This document shows, one piece after another, positions 19,217-28,603 of a DNA stretch of 64,000 bases. The position numbers were made by a program, and so were the translations under genes. A model generated the notes under the pieces. It worked only from the letters and a program-made list of their open reading frames with translations, was not told the origin of the DNA and ran no database searches. The stretch is taken from positions 62,001-126,000 of the forward strand of contig NZ_NFJU01000001.1 in NCBI RefSeq assembly GCF_002160025.1. The letters are read 5' to 3'. How positions within the stretch are numbered: position 1 is the first letter of the stretch; the number at the start of each line of letters is the position of its first letter. Source of the stretch: Anaeromassilibacillus sp. An200. Its GTDB lineage: Bacteria; Bacillota; Clostridia; Oscillospirales; Acutalibacteraceae.

Positions 19217-19918
19217 ATGAAGTGGCTTTCCAAACGGGCAGACCGGCAGCTCGCTGCTTACCAGCGCGAGCTGATCGAGACACATTTTGCCGAGGTGGAA
19301 AATATGTACCGGCAAATCCGTGGATGGCGGCACGATTACCGCAACCACATTCAGGTTATGAAGGCGTATGCGGCAGCAGGAAATCTGAAAGCCATTCGGG
19401 ACTACCTGGACCAGCTTGACGTGGATCTTACCACAGTAGATACCGTCATAAAAACAGGAAATGCGATGACAGATGCGATTCTAAACAGTAAAATCTCGTT
19501 AGCCCGCTCACGCGGAATCCCGGTAAGGGCGGATGCTCAGATTCCGGTAGCGCTCCGGATCTCCGAACTGGACTTGTGCGTCGTCATCGGAAACCTGTTT
19601 GACAATGCTATCGAAGCCAGTTTGCGTCTGCCACCGGAGAAACGTTTGATCCGCATCTATATGGACATGAAGGGAACACAGCTTTATATTTCCTTCACCA
19701 ACTTTACAGCAGAGAAAAAACTGGCAAAGCACGGCGGACGTTTTTTCTCCACCAAGGGCGAGGGGCACGGCTTCGGCCTTCTGCGGATGGACAGTGTGGT
19801 GGAACGGCTGGGCGGGTATTTGAGCCGAAACAGTGAGGATGGGGCTTTTACCACAGAGATTCTTCTCCCGCAGGAGTGCAGTTCGTCCCCCAAAACCAAC
19901 AATTCATCCCCGGATTGA
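19217..19918 (+). CDS. Sensor histidine kinase, GHKL type, without membrane segments
   Basis: A 233-residue kinase with the atypical H-box RGWRHDYRNH (His39), as in AgrC/ComD-type kinases that partner LytTR regulators. The GHKL ATPase domain shows an N-box VIGNLFDNAIEAS (Asn126, Asn130) and a glycine box KGEGHGFGLL (180-189). Unusually the protein begins only about 38 residues before the H-box: there is no transmembrane sensor, so it must sense a cytosolic signal or use a partner protein. The start MKWLSKRADRQL follows GAGGAGGAACCTTCC. The full-length AgrC-type N-terminus is absent and no remnant of it is visible, because the regulator gene lies directly upstream. Confidence 0.9.
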   Translation: MKWLSKRADRQLAAYQRELIETHFAEVENMYRQIRGWRHDYRNHIQVMKAYAAAGNLKAIRDYLDQLDVDLTTVDTVIKTGNAMTDAILNSKISLARSRGIPVRADAQIPVALRISELDLCVVIGNLFDNAIEASLRLPPEKRLIRIYMDMKGTQLYISFTNFTAEKKLAKHGGRFFSTKGEGHGFGLLRMDSVVERLGGYLSRNSEDGAFTTEILLPQECSSSPKTNNSSPD

Positions 19919-19961
19919 TCCGTCTCCTCCATTTTGCGGTAGGATAACGGAGAGGTGAGTC

Positions 19962-21836
19962 ATGATGCAAGTACGATCTCTGCGAAAAAAAGAAAAGCCC
20001 CCTTATCATGTGGGACAAAACGTCGGATGGATGATCCACTGGGCCTGGAAAGAACGAAAAAGTATTATTTTCCTTTGTATTGTTTCCGCTGTCTGTGGGA
20101 CGGTCCTGAATCTGGTCAAGCTGCTGATCGCCCCTGGGATTCTGGAAAAGCTGGAAAAATCCGCTCCTCTTCCTGAGCTTCTCACTGTGATCGCTCTGTT
20201 TTCTCTTCTTCTCATCGTATTTTCGGCTCTCAATATGTATCTTCCCATAAACGCTCTGTACCCAAAAGTCGATCTGCGCGTGAAAATACTGAACCAAGTC
20301 AACTGGAAAACAGATGTAACCTCCTTTCCGAATACGGAAGATCCCAACGTTTTAAAAAAACTGGAGAAAGCACAGGAAATCACTTCAGGCAACAGTCAGG
20401 CTTCTGAGGCAATCTGGAACACTCTGACGGATCTGCTGAAAAATCTGCTTGGATTCCTTTTCTATCTCCTGCTTCTCTCCTCTCTTGAGCCTATTCTGGC
20501 TCTTGTCTCTCTTGTGGCGGCCTGTGTTGCCTATTTTGCCGGCAAGCGAATCCACGAATGGGGTTTCCGACACCGGGATGAAGAATCTGCCTATCTGAAG
20601 CAGATGAATGAAGTTCTGAAAAAATCTTCCCTTAGGGTTTTGGGAAAGGACGTACGCATCTTCGGCATGATCCCATGGCTGGAAGAGGTGTATCTGCGCG
20701 CGCAGAAAGCTTATCACAGCTTTATTTCCCGGCGTGAACGGATCTATTTCTGGGCGGATGCGATCGACGCTGCACTTGCTTTTCTCCGTAATGGAGTCGC
20801 CTATCTATATCTGATCGGAATGGCTCTTGGCGGCGGTTTGTCCGCCGCAGAATTTCTTCTGTATTTCTCCGCGGCGGGCGGCTTTGCGGAGTGGGTAACA
20901 GGAATTCTCACCACCTTCTCCACCCTGCGCACACAAAGTCTGGATCTGTGCTCCATTCGGGAATATCTCGATCTGCCCGAACCCTTCCTCTTTGAAAATG
21001 GTACACCGGTTCCAATGCGGCAGGGGATACCATGCGAAATCAAACTGGATCAGGTCAGCTTCCGGTATCCCGGCACGGAAAAAGACATACTGCACAAGGT
21101 CAATCTGACGATCCACCCCGGCGAAAAGCTGGCGATCGTTGGCCTGAACGGCGCGGGAAAAACAACGCTTGTCAAGCTGATTTGCGGACTGTACGATCCT
21201 ACCGAAGGCAGCGTCCTTTTTAATGGGACAGATGTCCGCACTCTGAACCGCAGGGAATATTATCATCTGTTTTCCGCAGTATTCCAGCAGTTTTCCGTCC
21301 TGGAAACAACTGTTGCGGAAAACGTTGCGCAATCCACCCGCTTTGACGCAAAACGTATAGACGCCTGCTTGGAACAGGCCGGACTACTGGAAAAAATCAG
21401 AGAGCTTCCCGATGGACCTTCCACTCATGTCGGGAAAACCGTCTTTGAGGACGGTGTGGATTTTTCCGGCGGCGAAATGCAGCGTTTGATGCTGGCCCGC
21501 GCGCTCTATCGGAATTCCCCCATCATCGTGCTTGACGAACCGACTGCTGCTCTCGATCCCATCGCAGAAAATGAACTGTACCTGAAATACAGCGATCTGA
21601 CGGCGGGACATACCTCTGTCTATATTTCACACCGTCTTGCTTCCACCCGCTTCTGCGATCGGATTTTGCTGCTGGCAGACCAGGGGATTGCGGAGGAAGG
21701 CACCCATGAAGAATTGATGCGGCAAAATGGCCGGTATGCAGAGCTGTATGCTCTCCAAAGCCGATACTACGGGAAGGAAAAACCTGTCTCAGATAAAGAC
21801 ACTTTCCCGGGAAGGAGGGATCTCTGTGAAGACTGA
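19962..21836 (+). CDS. ABC exporter half-transporter, first subunit
   Basis: A 624-residue fused membrane-ATPase (type IV ABC exporter). About six hydrophobic segments lie in residues 25-330. The nucleotide-binding domain has Walker A GLNGAGKTT, a variant signature FSGGEMQRL and Walker B IIVLDEPTAALDP followed by the switch histidine in YISHRLASTRF. The start MMQVRSLRKKEK follows AGAGGTGAGTC. It is 43 nt after the kinase gene and overlaps the next exporter gene by 11 bp, so the two probably form a heterodimer. The substrate is unknown; regulation by the adjacent LytTR system is inferred from gene order. Confidence 0.93.
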   Translation: MMQVRSLRKKEKPPYHVGQNVGWMIHWAWKERKSIIFLCIVSAVCGTVLNLVKLLIAPGILEKLEKSAPLPELLTVIALFSLLLIVFSALNMYLPINALYPKVDLRVKILNQVNWKTDVTSFPNTEDPNVLKKLEKAQEITSGNSQASEAIWNTLTDLLKNLLGFLFYLLLLSSLEPILALVSLVAACVAYFAGKRIHEWGFRHRDEESAYLKQMNEVLKKSSLRVLGKDVRIFGMIPWLEEVYLRAQKAYHSFISRRERIYFWADAIDAALAFLRNGVAYLYLIGMALGGGLSAAEFLLYFSAAGGFAEWVTGILTTFSTLRTQSLDLCSIREYLDLPEPFLFENGTPVPMRQGIPCEIKLDQVSFRYPGTEKDILHKVNLTIHPGEKLAIVGLNGAGKTTLVKLICGLYDPTEGSVLFNGTDVRTLNRREYYHLFSAVFQQFSVLETTVAENVAQSTRFDAKRIDACLEQAGLLEKIRELPDGPSTHVGKTVFEDGVDFSGGEMQRLMLARALYRNSPIIVLDEPTAALDPIAENELYLKYSDLTAGHTSVYISHRLASTRFCDRILLLADQGIAEEGTHEELMRQNGRYAELYALQSRYYGKEKPVSDKDTFPGRRDLCED

Positions 21837-23730
21837 GAAAAGAATCCCCCTCTCCAAGGCTTTTTCCCTCCATTACCGAGCGTTTCAGATTTTGCAAAAA
21901 AATTGTCCCGGTCTTCTGCCATCCATTTTTTTCCACTCTGCAGTTGGAGCTGTCCTCCCCTATGTCGGAATCTATTTTTCCGCGCAGCTCCTTAATGAAC
22001 TTGCCGGAGAACGCCGTGCACAATCACTGTGGATGTGGGCGCTGCTCGCAGCGGCTTCCACCATGATTTTGACACTGTTCAAAGCAGTATTTTCCCGCTG
22101 GAAAAATCAGAAGATGGGAACGTTCCAGCAAGATACCGGCCGCATCTATGTTGATAAGCTTCTGCGAATGGATTTTTGCGTCCTTGACGATTCCCACACA
22201 CACGATCTTCACTCCCAGATCAAACAGAATGACAATTGGATGGGCTGGGGATTGTATCGTGCCACCATGATTTTTGAGGAATTGGTGGAAGCCATCATCG
22301 GCATTTTAAGCGCGGTCTCTTTGACGGTGGGACTGTTTCTTCTCCCGGTTCCGGGAACCTCTTCCCTTTCCTTCCTGAATCATCCTCTTTTCCCAGTTGC
22401 CGCACTTGTTGTCCTCCTTCTTTTCTCCTTTCTCTCTTCCATCTGTGCCACGAAATCAGACAGCTACTGGATCTCCACTGCGGAAGAACAGAAATTTTTG
22501 AACCGCCTTTATTCTTTCTTTGGCTATACCGTTCATGGGCGGGATCGTGCCCTTGATATGCGCCTGTACGATCAACAGGAAATTTGCTCTGAAATCCTGA
22601 TGACACAGGGACAAGAGATGTTTGGCCGCGGCTCTAAAATTGTGCGGTACGCGCTTGGCCCGATGGGATTGCTCATGGCATCTGCTTCCGCAATCTCCGC
22701 TGTGTTCATCGGTCTTTCCTATCTGTTTGTCTGTCTCAAAGCATGGGCAGGTGCGTTCGGCGTCGGCTCTGTGACGCAGTATGTGGGCGCTATCACAGCA
22801 CTTTCCAGCAACATTACGTTCCTGATGCGTGTGCTGGGCGAGCTTTACAACAATGCAAAACCCATGGAAACCGTTTTCGCATTCCTGGATTTGCCGGATC
22901 GGATGTATCAGGGAACCTTGACAACGGAAAAACGCTCTGACCGCCAGTATGAGGTGGAGTTCCGCGACGTTTCTTTCCGCTATCCCGGAACGCATGAATA
23001 TGCCCTGCGTCATGTGACAATGAAATTTCGCATTGGAGAGCGTTTGGCCATTGTGGGGCGCAATGGCTCCGGTAAAACTACTTTTATCAAGCTGCTTTGC
23101 CGTCTGTACGATCCCGACGAAGGAGAAATCCTGCTTAACGGGATCGATATCCGTAAGTACAATTACCAAGATTATCTACGGGTTTTCTCTGTGGTATTTC
23201 AGGATTTTCAGCTTCTTCCTTTCCCGCTGGGAGAGAACGTGGCCGCTTCCTATACTGTGGACCGGGAACGGGCGGAGCACTGTCTGCGTGTCGCTGGATT
23301 TGGAGATCGGCTGGATTCCATGCCGGACGGTCTGGATACCTTCCTCACCCGCGATTTTAGCGAAAAGGGTGTAACAGTTTCCGGCGGTGAAGCGCAGAAA
23401 ATCGCGCTGGCCCGTGCCCTGTACCGTGACGCTCCCTTTATCATTCTGGACGAACCGACCGCGGCTCTCGATCCTGTGGCGGAATATGAAGTTTATACCC
23501 ATTTCAACGATCTGGTGGGAGACAAAACAGCTGTCTATATCAGCCACCGTCTCTCCTCCTGCCGCTTCTGCGATGCAATCGCTGTCTTTGATCATGGACA
23601 GATTGTCCAACAGGGAACGCATGAATCTCTTTTGCAGGACAAAAACGGCGTCTATGCGGCATTGTGGGAAGCACAGGCACAGTATTATCGGGAACACCAA
23701 GAGGTACTTGAAGATTCGCCGCAAGAATAA
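21826..23730 (+). CDS. ABC exporter half-transporter, second subunit
   Basis: A 634-residue exporter subunit like its upstream neighbour: membrane domain in residues about 20-360, then Walker A GRNGSGKTT, signature VSGGEAQKIALARAL, and Walker B FIILDEPTAALDP. Both subunits keep an apparently complete ATP site, unlike many heterodimers in which one site is degenerate. The start is GTG at 21826, placed by GAAGGAGGGATCTCT, and overlaps the previous stop by 11 bp (translational coupling). No precursor peptide gene is visible nearby. A bidirectional terminator follows. Confidence 0.93.
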   Translation: MKTEKRIPLSKAFSLHYRAFQILQKNCPGLLPSIFFHSAVGAVLPYVGIYFSAQLLNELAGERRAQSLWMWALLAAASTMILTLFKAVFSRWKNQKMGTFQQDTGRIYVDKLLRMDFCVLDDSHTHDLHSQIKQNDNWMGWGLYRATMIFEELVEAIIGILSAVSLTVGLFLLPVPGTSSLSFLNHPLFPVAALVVLLLFSFLSSICATKSDSYWISTAEEQKFLNRLYSFFGYTVHGRDRALDMRLYDQQEICSEILMTQGQEMFGRGSKIVRYALGPMGLLMASASAISAVFIGLSYLFVCLKAWAGAFGVGSVTQYVGAITALSSNITFLMRVLGELYNNAKPMETVFAFLDLPDRMYQGTLTTEKRSDRQYEVEFRDVSFRYPGTHEYALRHVTMKFRIGERLAIVGRNGSGKTTFIKLLCRLYDPDEGEILLNGIDIRKYNYQDYLRVFSVVFQDFQLLPFPLGENVAASYTVDRERAEHCLRVAGFGDRLDSMPDGLDTFLTRDFSEKGVTVSGGEAQKIALARALYRDAPFIILDEPTAALDPVAEYEVYTHFNDLVGDKTAVYISHRLSSCRFCDAIAVFDHGQIVQQGTHESLLQDKNGVYAALWEAQAQYYREHQEVLEDSPQE

Positions 23731-23738
23731 AAGTAAAG

Positions 23739-23781
23739 AAAAAACGCAGGCAGATCCCTTTCAGGGATGCCTGCGTTTTTA
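23739..23781. terminator. Bidirectional terminator between exporter and lipoprotein genes
   Basis: AAAAACGCAGGCA-GA-TCCC pairs with GGGATGCCTGCGTTTTT (two-base bulge), with A and T runs on either side. It serves both convergent units. Confidence 0.85.
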
Positions 23782-23806
23782 TTATCTGCGTGTGTCAGCC
23801 GGAATA

Positions 23807-24367
23807 TTACTCCACCACATCCGAGGAAAACGTCACGGTTGCCGCCGTTCCCATCGTACAGTTGGAATCGCGGAAATTCGAAGTGGCCTGATTGACCGCC
23901 GCACTCTCATCAAACCCAAGCTCCGACCAGAGTGTGATCGCCTTGCCAGGTTCAATTTCTGTAGGCTGCGTCAAACGGTAACCGGCCTGAGCAGCTGCGG
24001 ATGACAAATCAGGCGCGCCCTTATAGCTGGCTTTGGAATTTCCATCTTCATTGATGAAAAAGATATCCCAGGAACCGTTAATCAGACGTACCGCCAGACG
24101 ACCCTCTTTCGCGGCAAGATTGCCGTAACTCTTTCCGGCGTTCACCCATTGTCCATTTTCAAATTTCCAGATATCTACCGAGATCGATCGGATCAGATCA
24201 GAAACCTGATAATCAAAAAAGACAATCTCATCATCAATGATTTGCAGAACTTCCTGTGTTTCCTGTGAAAACTCACTCGGTTTCACTGTCATTTGCGAGG
24301 AAGAACCAGAACAAGAAGTCAAGCAAAGAATAACAGTCAAAAGCAGCGGCAGCAATCTCTTTTTCAA
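23807..24367 (-). CDS. Putative secreted lipoprotein of unknown function
   Basis: A 186-residue protein with a lipoprotein signal peptide: positive start KKRLLP, hydrophobic core, then lipobox LTSC with the lipidated cysteine at residue 19. The mature part is acidic and matches no domain that I recognise. The start is TTG at 24367: it places the signal peptide at the N-terminus and has AAAGGGAGACGCTTCA before it, while the in-frame ATG at 24400 would bury the signal. It has its own promoter and converges on the exporter operon; a functional link is not shown. Confidence 0.75.
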   Translation of the reverse strand: MKKRLLPLLLTVILCLTSCSGSSSQMTVKPSEFSQETQEVLQIIDDEIVFFDYQVSDLIRSISVDIWKFENGQWVNAGKSYGNLAAKEGRLAVRLINGSWDIFFINEDGNSKASYKGAPDLSSAAAQAGYRLTQPTEIEPGKAITLWSELGFDESAAVNQATSNFRDSNCTMGTAATVTFSSDVVE

Positions 24368-24466
24368 TGAAGCGTCTCCCTTTCTACATATCATTTGCAT
24401 TCATAACAGCTCTTTTCCCTGTGTCTCAGGAAAGAAAGCCGCTGAAAAGTTGATTTTTGTCATTTT

Positions 24467-24495
24467 AGTGTATCACATCAGCCTATGATTTTCAA
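24467..24495 (-). promoter_or_regulatory. Promoter of the lipoprotein gene
   Basis: Minus strand TTGAAA (24490-24495), 17-bp spacer, TACACT (24467-24472), about 100 nt upstream of the TTG start. Confidence 0.5.
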
Positions 24496-24553
24496 TGGCA
24501 GGATTTCTGGCTTCTATCTTCCTCCCGCTTTTTGCAATTTTACATCCCCTGTT

Positions 24554-24582
24554 TTGCAAAAATCACCTGACTGTGCTATAAT
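24554..24582 (+). promoter_or_regulatory. Promoter of the metF-metH operon
   Basis: TTGCAA (24554-24559), 17-bp spacer, TATAAT (24577-24582). The leader would be only about 30 nt, which leaves no room for a SAM or cobalamin riboswitch. Confidence 0.8.
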
Positions 24583-24617
24583 ACAAAAAATCCCAAGGCA
24601 CAAAGGAGAACTGCACC

Positions 24618-25532
24618 ATGAATACCGCAACCCTTTTCAACGCCAAAAAGGTCGTTTTTTCCCTCGAGGTTTTCCCTCCGAAAAAAGACACCTCTGTGAA
24701 TGTGATTTACAATACCCTTCTGGGCCTGCGCGGCCTTCCCGCTGATTTCATCAGCGTCACCTATGGCGCAGGAGGAAGCCCCGCCCAGCGGGAAAAGACC
24801 TGTGAGATCGCTTCGCTGATCCGCAGCACTTACCATATCGAACCGGTTTCTCATCTGACCTGCGTAAACTCTGACCGCGAGGAGATCCGCTCTATCCTGC
24901 AAAAGCTTAAGGAAAACGGCATCTGTAACATTCTTGCTTTGCGCGGCGACAAAACTCCTGGTGTGGAACCGAAAACTGATTTCCTTCATGCAAGCGATTT
25001 GGTCCGTTTCATCCGTGAAACCGACCCTTCCTTCAATTTGATTGGAGCATGCTATCCGGAAGGGCACTGTGAAAGTGAAAGTCTGGAAGAGGATATTGAG
25101 CATTTAAAGATCAAAATCGAAAATGGCGTTTCCCACCTGATTACCCAGCTGTTCTTTGATAACGGCAATTTTTATCATTTTCTGAATCTCGCACGGCAGA
25201 AAGGAATTACCGTGCCGGTGGAAGCTGGTATCATGCCGATTGTGAAAAAGAGCCAGATCGAGCGCACCGTGACGATGTGCGGCGCCAGCGTACCTTCCAA
25301 ACTGGCTACCATCATCAGCCGCTATGCGGACAACCCTGCTGCCCTGATGGACGCAGGAATTTTCTATGCAACGGAACAGATCATGGATCTGCTCGAAAAC
25401 GGCGTACAGGGCATCCATCTGTACACGATGAACAATGTGGAAGTTGCGTCCCGCATCAGCCGCAACATTGAAAATATCATTGCCGCCAAAAACGCCGGGG
25501 AGAACCATCATGCAGACACTGTCCAGCCTTGA
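24618..25532 (+). CDS. metF: 5,10-methylenetetrahydrofolate reductase
   Basis: Reduces methylene-THF to methyl-THF, the methyl donor for MetH. It has 304 residues, the usual length for the bacterial FAD-dependent single-domain enzyme. Recognisable segments include FSLEVFPPKK near the N-terminus (catalytic Glu), ISVTYGAGGS and LALRGDKTPG. AAAGGAGAACTGCACC precedes the ATG at 24618. It is the first gene of a three-gene methionine unit and overlaps the MetH reactivation gene by 23 bp. No separate small FeS partner (MetV) is present next to it. Confidence 0.95.
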   Translation: MNTATLFNAKKVVFSLEVFPPKKDTSVNVIYNTLLGLRGLPADFISVTYGAGGSPAQREKTCEIASLIRSTYHIEPVSHLTCVNSDREEIRSILQKLKENGICNILALRGDKTPGVEPKTDFLHASDLVRFIRETDPSFNLIGACYPEGHCESESLEEDIEHLKIKIENGVSHLITQLFFDNGNFYHFLNLARQKGITVPVEAGIMPIVKKSQIERTVTMCGASVPSKLATIISRYADNPAALMDAGIFYATEQIMDLLENGVQGIHLYTMNNVEVASRISRNIENIIAAKNAGENHHADTVQP

Positions 25533-26193
25533 TCGTTCGGAGGTTCTCCGCTATCTGGGCTGGAGAGGCAACGAACTCTCCGCCAATATGGAGGATATGG
25601 TGCTGCGCTGTATTCATGAGATGTGCCAAGCTGCAAAGCCAACGTGGTTATACCGGCGCTTTTCTGTCCGGCGAACGGAAGAAGGGCTCCTTCTTGAACC
25701 GAGTTCCCTCCTTTTAGCCGGAAAAGACATTGCTGCCCATCTGAGCGGATGTGAGGAAACATTTCTGCTGTGCGCAACCATTGGATTATCCGCGGAACGC
25801 CTGATTCGTACCCGGATGGTGAGCAATCCCGAAGAAGGCGTCATCCTGGACGCTTGCGCTACCCAGGCCGTTGAGCAGACAGCCGATCTGGCGGAGCAGG
25901 AGATTACGGAGCTTTGCCAAAAGGAAGGACATGGTCTGACGTGGCGGTTCAGCCCCGGCTACGGCGATCTTCCGCTGGCAGTGCAGAGAGACTTTATCCG
26001 CGTTTGCGACGCTTCCCGCCGGATTGGATTAACGGTTACAGACAGCCTTCTGATGACGCCGGGAAAATCTGTGACCGCCATTCTGGGTGTCACCCCTCTT
26101 CCCACCGTGACACAGGAAGAACGAACCGACAAGTGCAGCCGGTGTCCCAATCAAGGCCGATGCGCCTTCCGAAAGAGAGGAATAACATGTTGA
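25510..26193 (+). CDS. MetH reactivation (S-adenosylmethionine-binding) domain protein
   Basis: A 227-residue free-standing version of the fourth MetH module, which in E. coli is fused to the enzyme and uses SAM plus an electron donor to rescue inactive cob(II)alamin. The family motif RFSPGYGDLPL lies at 146-156. It ends with a cysteine-rich tail CSRCPNQGRC that could bind metal or a cluster; this is an inference. GGGGAGAACCATC precedes the ATG at 25510. It overlaps metF upstream and metH downstream (7 bp), consistent with coupled translation and a complex. Confidence 0.9.
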   Translation: MQTLSSLDRSEVLRYLGWRGNELSANMEDMVLRCIHEMCQAAKPTWLYRRFSVRRTEEGLLLEPSSLLLAGKDIAAHLSGCEETFLLCATIGLSAERLIRTRMVSNPEEGVILDACATQAVEQTADLAEQEITELCQKEGHGLTWRFSPGYGDLPLAVQRDFIRVCDASRRIGLTVTDSLLMTPGKSVTAILGVTPLPTVTQEERTDKCSRCPNQGRCAFRKRGITC

Positions 26194-28547
26194 TACCTCA
26201 CGACCATATCACGATTCTGGACGGTGCAATGGGCACCATGCTTCAAGCCGCCGGTCTTCCTTTGGGGAAATACCCCGAAGCGTTGAATCTGACCCATCCG
26301 GCAGATATCACCGCCATTCATCGTGCCTATGCGCAGGCAGGAGCACAAATTCTATACGCCAATACCTTTGGGGCAAACCGCCGCAAACTGGAAGGAAGCG
26401 GCCTTTCGCCGCGGGAAGTCATTCAGGCGGGTATCGCCTGCGCGCGGGAAGCGGCAAAGGAAACTGGAGCGCTTGTTGCTCTCTCCTGCGGCCCAATCGG
26501 CGCGTTGCTGGAACCAAACGGGAACCTGCGGTTTGAAGAGGCCTATGATATTTTCTGTGAATCCGTCACAGCGGGCGCGGAAGCAGGCGCTGATCTCCTG
26601 GTGTTTGAAACCATGACTGATCTTCTGGAGGTCAAAGCCGCGCTCCTCGCAGCAAAAGAGAACACCTCCCTTCCTGTATTCTGTTCCATGAGCTTTGAGC
26701 CAAACGGCCGCACCTTCACTGGTGTTTCCATTCCCGCCATGGCGCTCACGCTGGAAGGATTGGGGGCGGACGCGGTGGGAATTAACTGCTCGCTTGGCCC
26801 CGCAGAAATTCTTCCCTTTGCACGAGAGCTGTGCAGTTGGACCCGTCTGCCGGTTTTCATCAAGCCCAATGCTGGCCTTCCCAATCTCAATTCCAATCAA
26901 TACGACATTTCTCCGGAACAGTTCTGCTCTATTATGGAGAAATATGCGTCGCTCGGCGTTTCTTACCTCGGCGGCTGCTGCGGTACCACGCCGGATTATA
27001 TTCGTCTGCTCTCTGAGCATCTGAAGGGAAAACCTGTTCCAGCCCGCACCGTTCCGCATCGCTCCGCCCTGTGCAGCGCCAGCCGTGTTGTGGAAATCGA
27101 CGGTGTGCGGGTCATCGGGGAACGCATCAATCCTACCGGCAAAAAGCTGTTCAAGGAAGCCTTGCGCAAGCGCGATATTGGCTACATCCTGCGGCAGGGA
27201 ATCGAGCAGGTGCGCGCGGGCGCGGAAATCCTGGATGTAAACGTCGGCCTGCCAGGGATCGATGAGGCAGCGCTTATGGAAGAGGTTGTGCGGGAATTGC
27301 AGGGTGTGGTCGATGTGCCGCTCCAGCTGGACAGCAGTAATCCTGTTGTTCTGGAACGTGGTCTGCGGCTGTATAACGGCAAACCGATTGTAAATTCCGT
27401 CAATGGCGAGCAGGCTGTGATGGAACGCATTTTTCCACTGGTTAAGAAGTATGGGGCCGCCGTGGTTGGCCTGACACTCGACGAGAACGGGATTCCCGGA
27501 AAAGCCGAGGATCGCTTCGCCATCGCGGAACGCATGGTACAGACAGCAGAACGATACGGAATTTCGCGTGAGGATGTGTATATTGACTGCCTGACGCTGA
27601 CTGCTTCTGTGCAGCAAGCAGAGGTACGGGAGACTCTGCGGGCGGTAGAGCTTGTCAAAAAACAACTGGGTGTCAAAACGGTACTTGGTGTGTCCAATAT
27701 TTCTTTTGGTCTGCCAGAGCGTGAAATCCTCAACGTCTCCTTCCTGACTCTGGCAATGGCACACGGGCTGGATCTGCCGATCCTGAATCCGAACGCCAAA
27801 GCGATGATGGACGCGATCGACGCGTTCAATGTCCTGTATAATCGCGATTCCGGTTCCACTCGATATCTGGAACGTCATGCAGTAACGGTGTCCTCTTCCC
27901 CCGTCTCCGTTAAAACAGGCGGTTTGCCACTGGAGGAATGTGTTCTCAACGGCTTAAAGGAGGATGCCGGAGAAGCAACACGCCGTCTGCTCTCCGAAGG
28001 ACACGATCCGATGGAAATTGTGAACAGCGTACTGATCCCTGCTTTGGACCGCGTGGGCGCCGATTTTGAAAGCGGAAAGCTGTTCCTGCCCCAGCTGATC
28101 CAATCCGCAACAGCGGCACAGGCAGGGTTTGAAGAGATCAAGAAGAGTCTTGCAGCTCAAAAGTCTGAGCATACCGTTTCAAAGGGCACGATCGTGCTGG
28201 CCACGGTCAAAGGCGATATTCATGATATTGGAAAGAATATCGTCAAGGTAATTCTCGAAAACTATGGCTATGATATTATCGATCTCGGCAAGGATGTGCC
28301 GCCGGAACGTGTTGTGCTGGCCGCAAAAGAATCCGGCGCGCCGCTGGTCGGTTTGTCTGCCCTGATGACCACAACAGTCGCTTCGATGGCGGAAACCATC
28401 CGTCTCCTGCGCGCGGAAAGCTTGTCCTGCAAAATTATGGTGGGCGGCGCTGTCTTGACGGAAGAGTATGCCATGGAAATCGGAGCGGATTTCTACGCGA
28501 AGGACGCAAAAGCAAGTGCGGACATTGCCAAACAGGTGTTAGGGTAA
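26187..28547 (+). CDS. metH: Cobalamin-dependent methionine synthase, three-module form
   Basis: Transfers a methyl group from methyl-THF via cobalamin to homocysteine. It has 786 residues. The homocysteine domain (about 1-300) has zinc ligands Cys201 (GINCSLGP) and Cys264-Cys265 (GGCCGTTP). The pterin domain follows (about 305-560; GERINPTGKKLF). The cap and B12 domain (about 580-786) has His679 in DIHDIGKNIV, the lower cobalt ligand, and VGLSALMTTTV. The fourth (SAM) module is absent and supplied by the adjacent gene. The start MLIPHDHITILDGAMG at 26187 follows GAAAGAGAGGAATAAC. The product requires B12; no cobalamin riboswitch is visible. Confidence 0.96.
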   Translation: MLIPHDHITILDGAMGTMLQAAGLPLGKYPEALNLTHPADITAIHRAYAQAGAQILYANTFGANRRKLEGSGLSPREVIQAGIACAREAAKETGALVALSCGPIGALLEPNGNLRFEEAYDIFCESVTAGAEAGADLLVFETMTDLLEVKAALLAAKENTSLPVFCSMSFEPNGRTFTGVSIPAMALTLEGLGADAVGINCSLGPAEILPFARELCSWTRLPVFIKPNAGLPNLNSNQYDISPEQFCSIMEKYASLGVSYLGGCCGTTPDYIRLLSEHLKGKPVPARTVPHRSALCSASRVVEIDGVRVIGERINPTGKKLFKEALRKRDIGYILRQGIEQVRAGAEILDVNVGLPGIDEAALMEEVVRELQGVVDVPLQLDSSNPVVLERGLRLYNGKPIVNSVNGEQAVMERIFPLVKKYGAAVVGLTLDENGIPGKAEDRFAIAERMVQTAERYGISREDVYIDCLTLTASVQQAEVRETLRAVELVKKQLGVKTVLGVSNISFGLPEREILNVSFLTLAMAHGLDLPILNPNAKAMMDAIDAFNVLYNRDSGSTRYLERHAVTVSSSPVSVKTGGLPLEECVLNGLKEDAGEATRRLLSEGHDPMEIVNSVLIPALDRVGADFESGKLFLPQLIQSATAAQAGFEEIKKSLAAQKSEHTVSKGTIVLATVKGDIHDIGKNIVKVILENYGYDIIDLGKDVPPERVVLAAKESGAPLVGLSALMTTTVASMAETIRLLRAESLSCKIMVGGAVLTEEYAMEIGADFYAKDAKASADIAKQVLG

Positions 28548-28568
28548 GCTTTTTAGCAAAGAATGGGA

Positions 28569-28597
28569 TTGCATGGATGCGGATTTCGTGATAAAAT
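28569..28597 (+). promoter_or_regulatory. Candidate promoter between metH and rsgA
   Basis: TTGCAT (28569-28574), 17-bp spacer, TAAAAT (28592-28597), 22 bp after the metH stop. It would drive the putative RNA described next. Confidence 0.45.
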
Positions 28598-28603
28598 AAA
28601 CGA

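Noticed and set aside
24540-24617. SAM or cobalamin riboswitch before metF
   Set aside because: The promoter lies only about 35 bp before the start codon, leaving no room for an aptamer.
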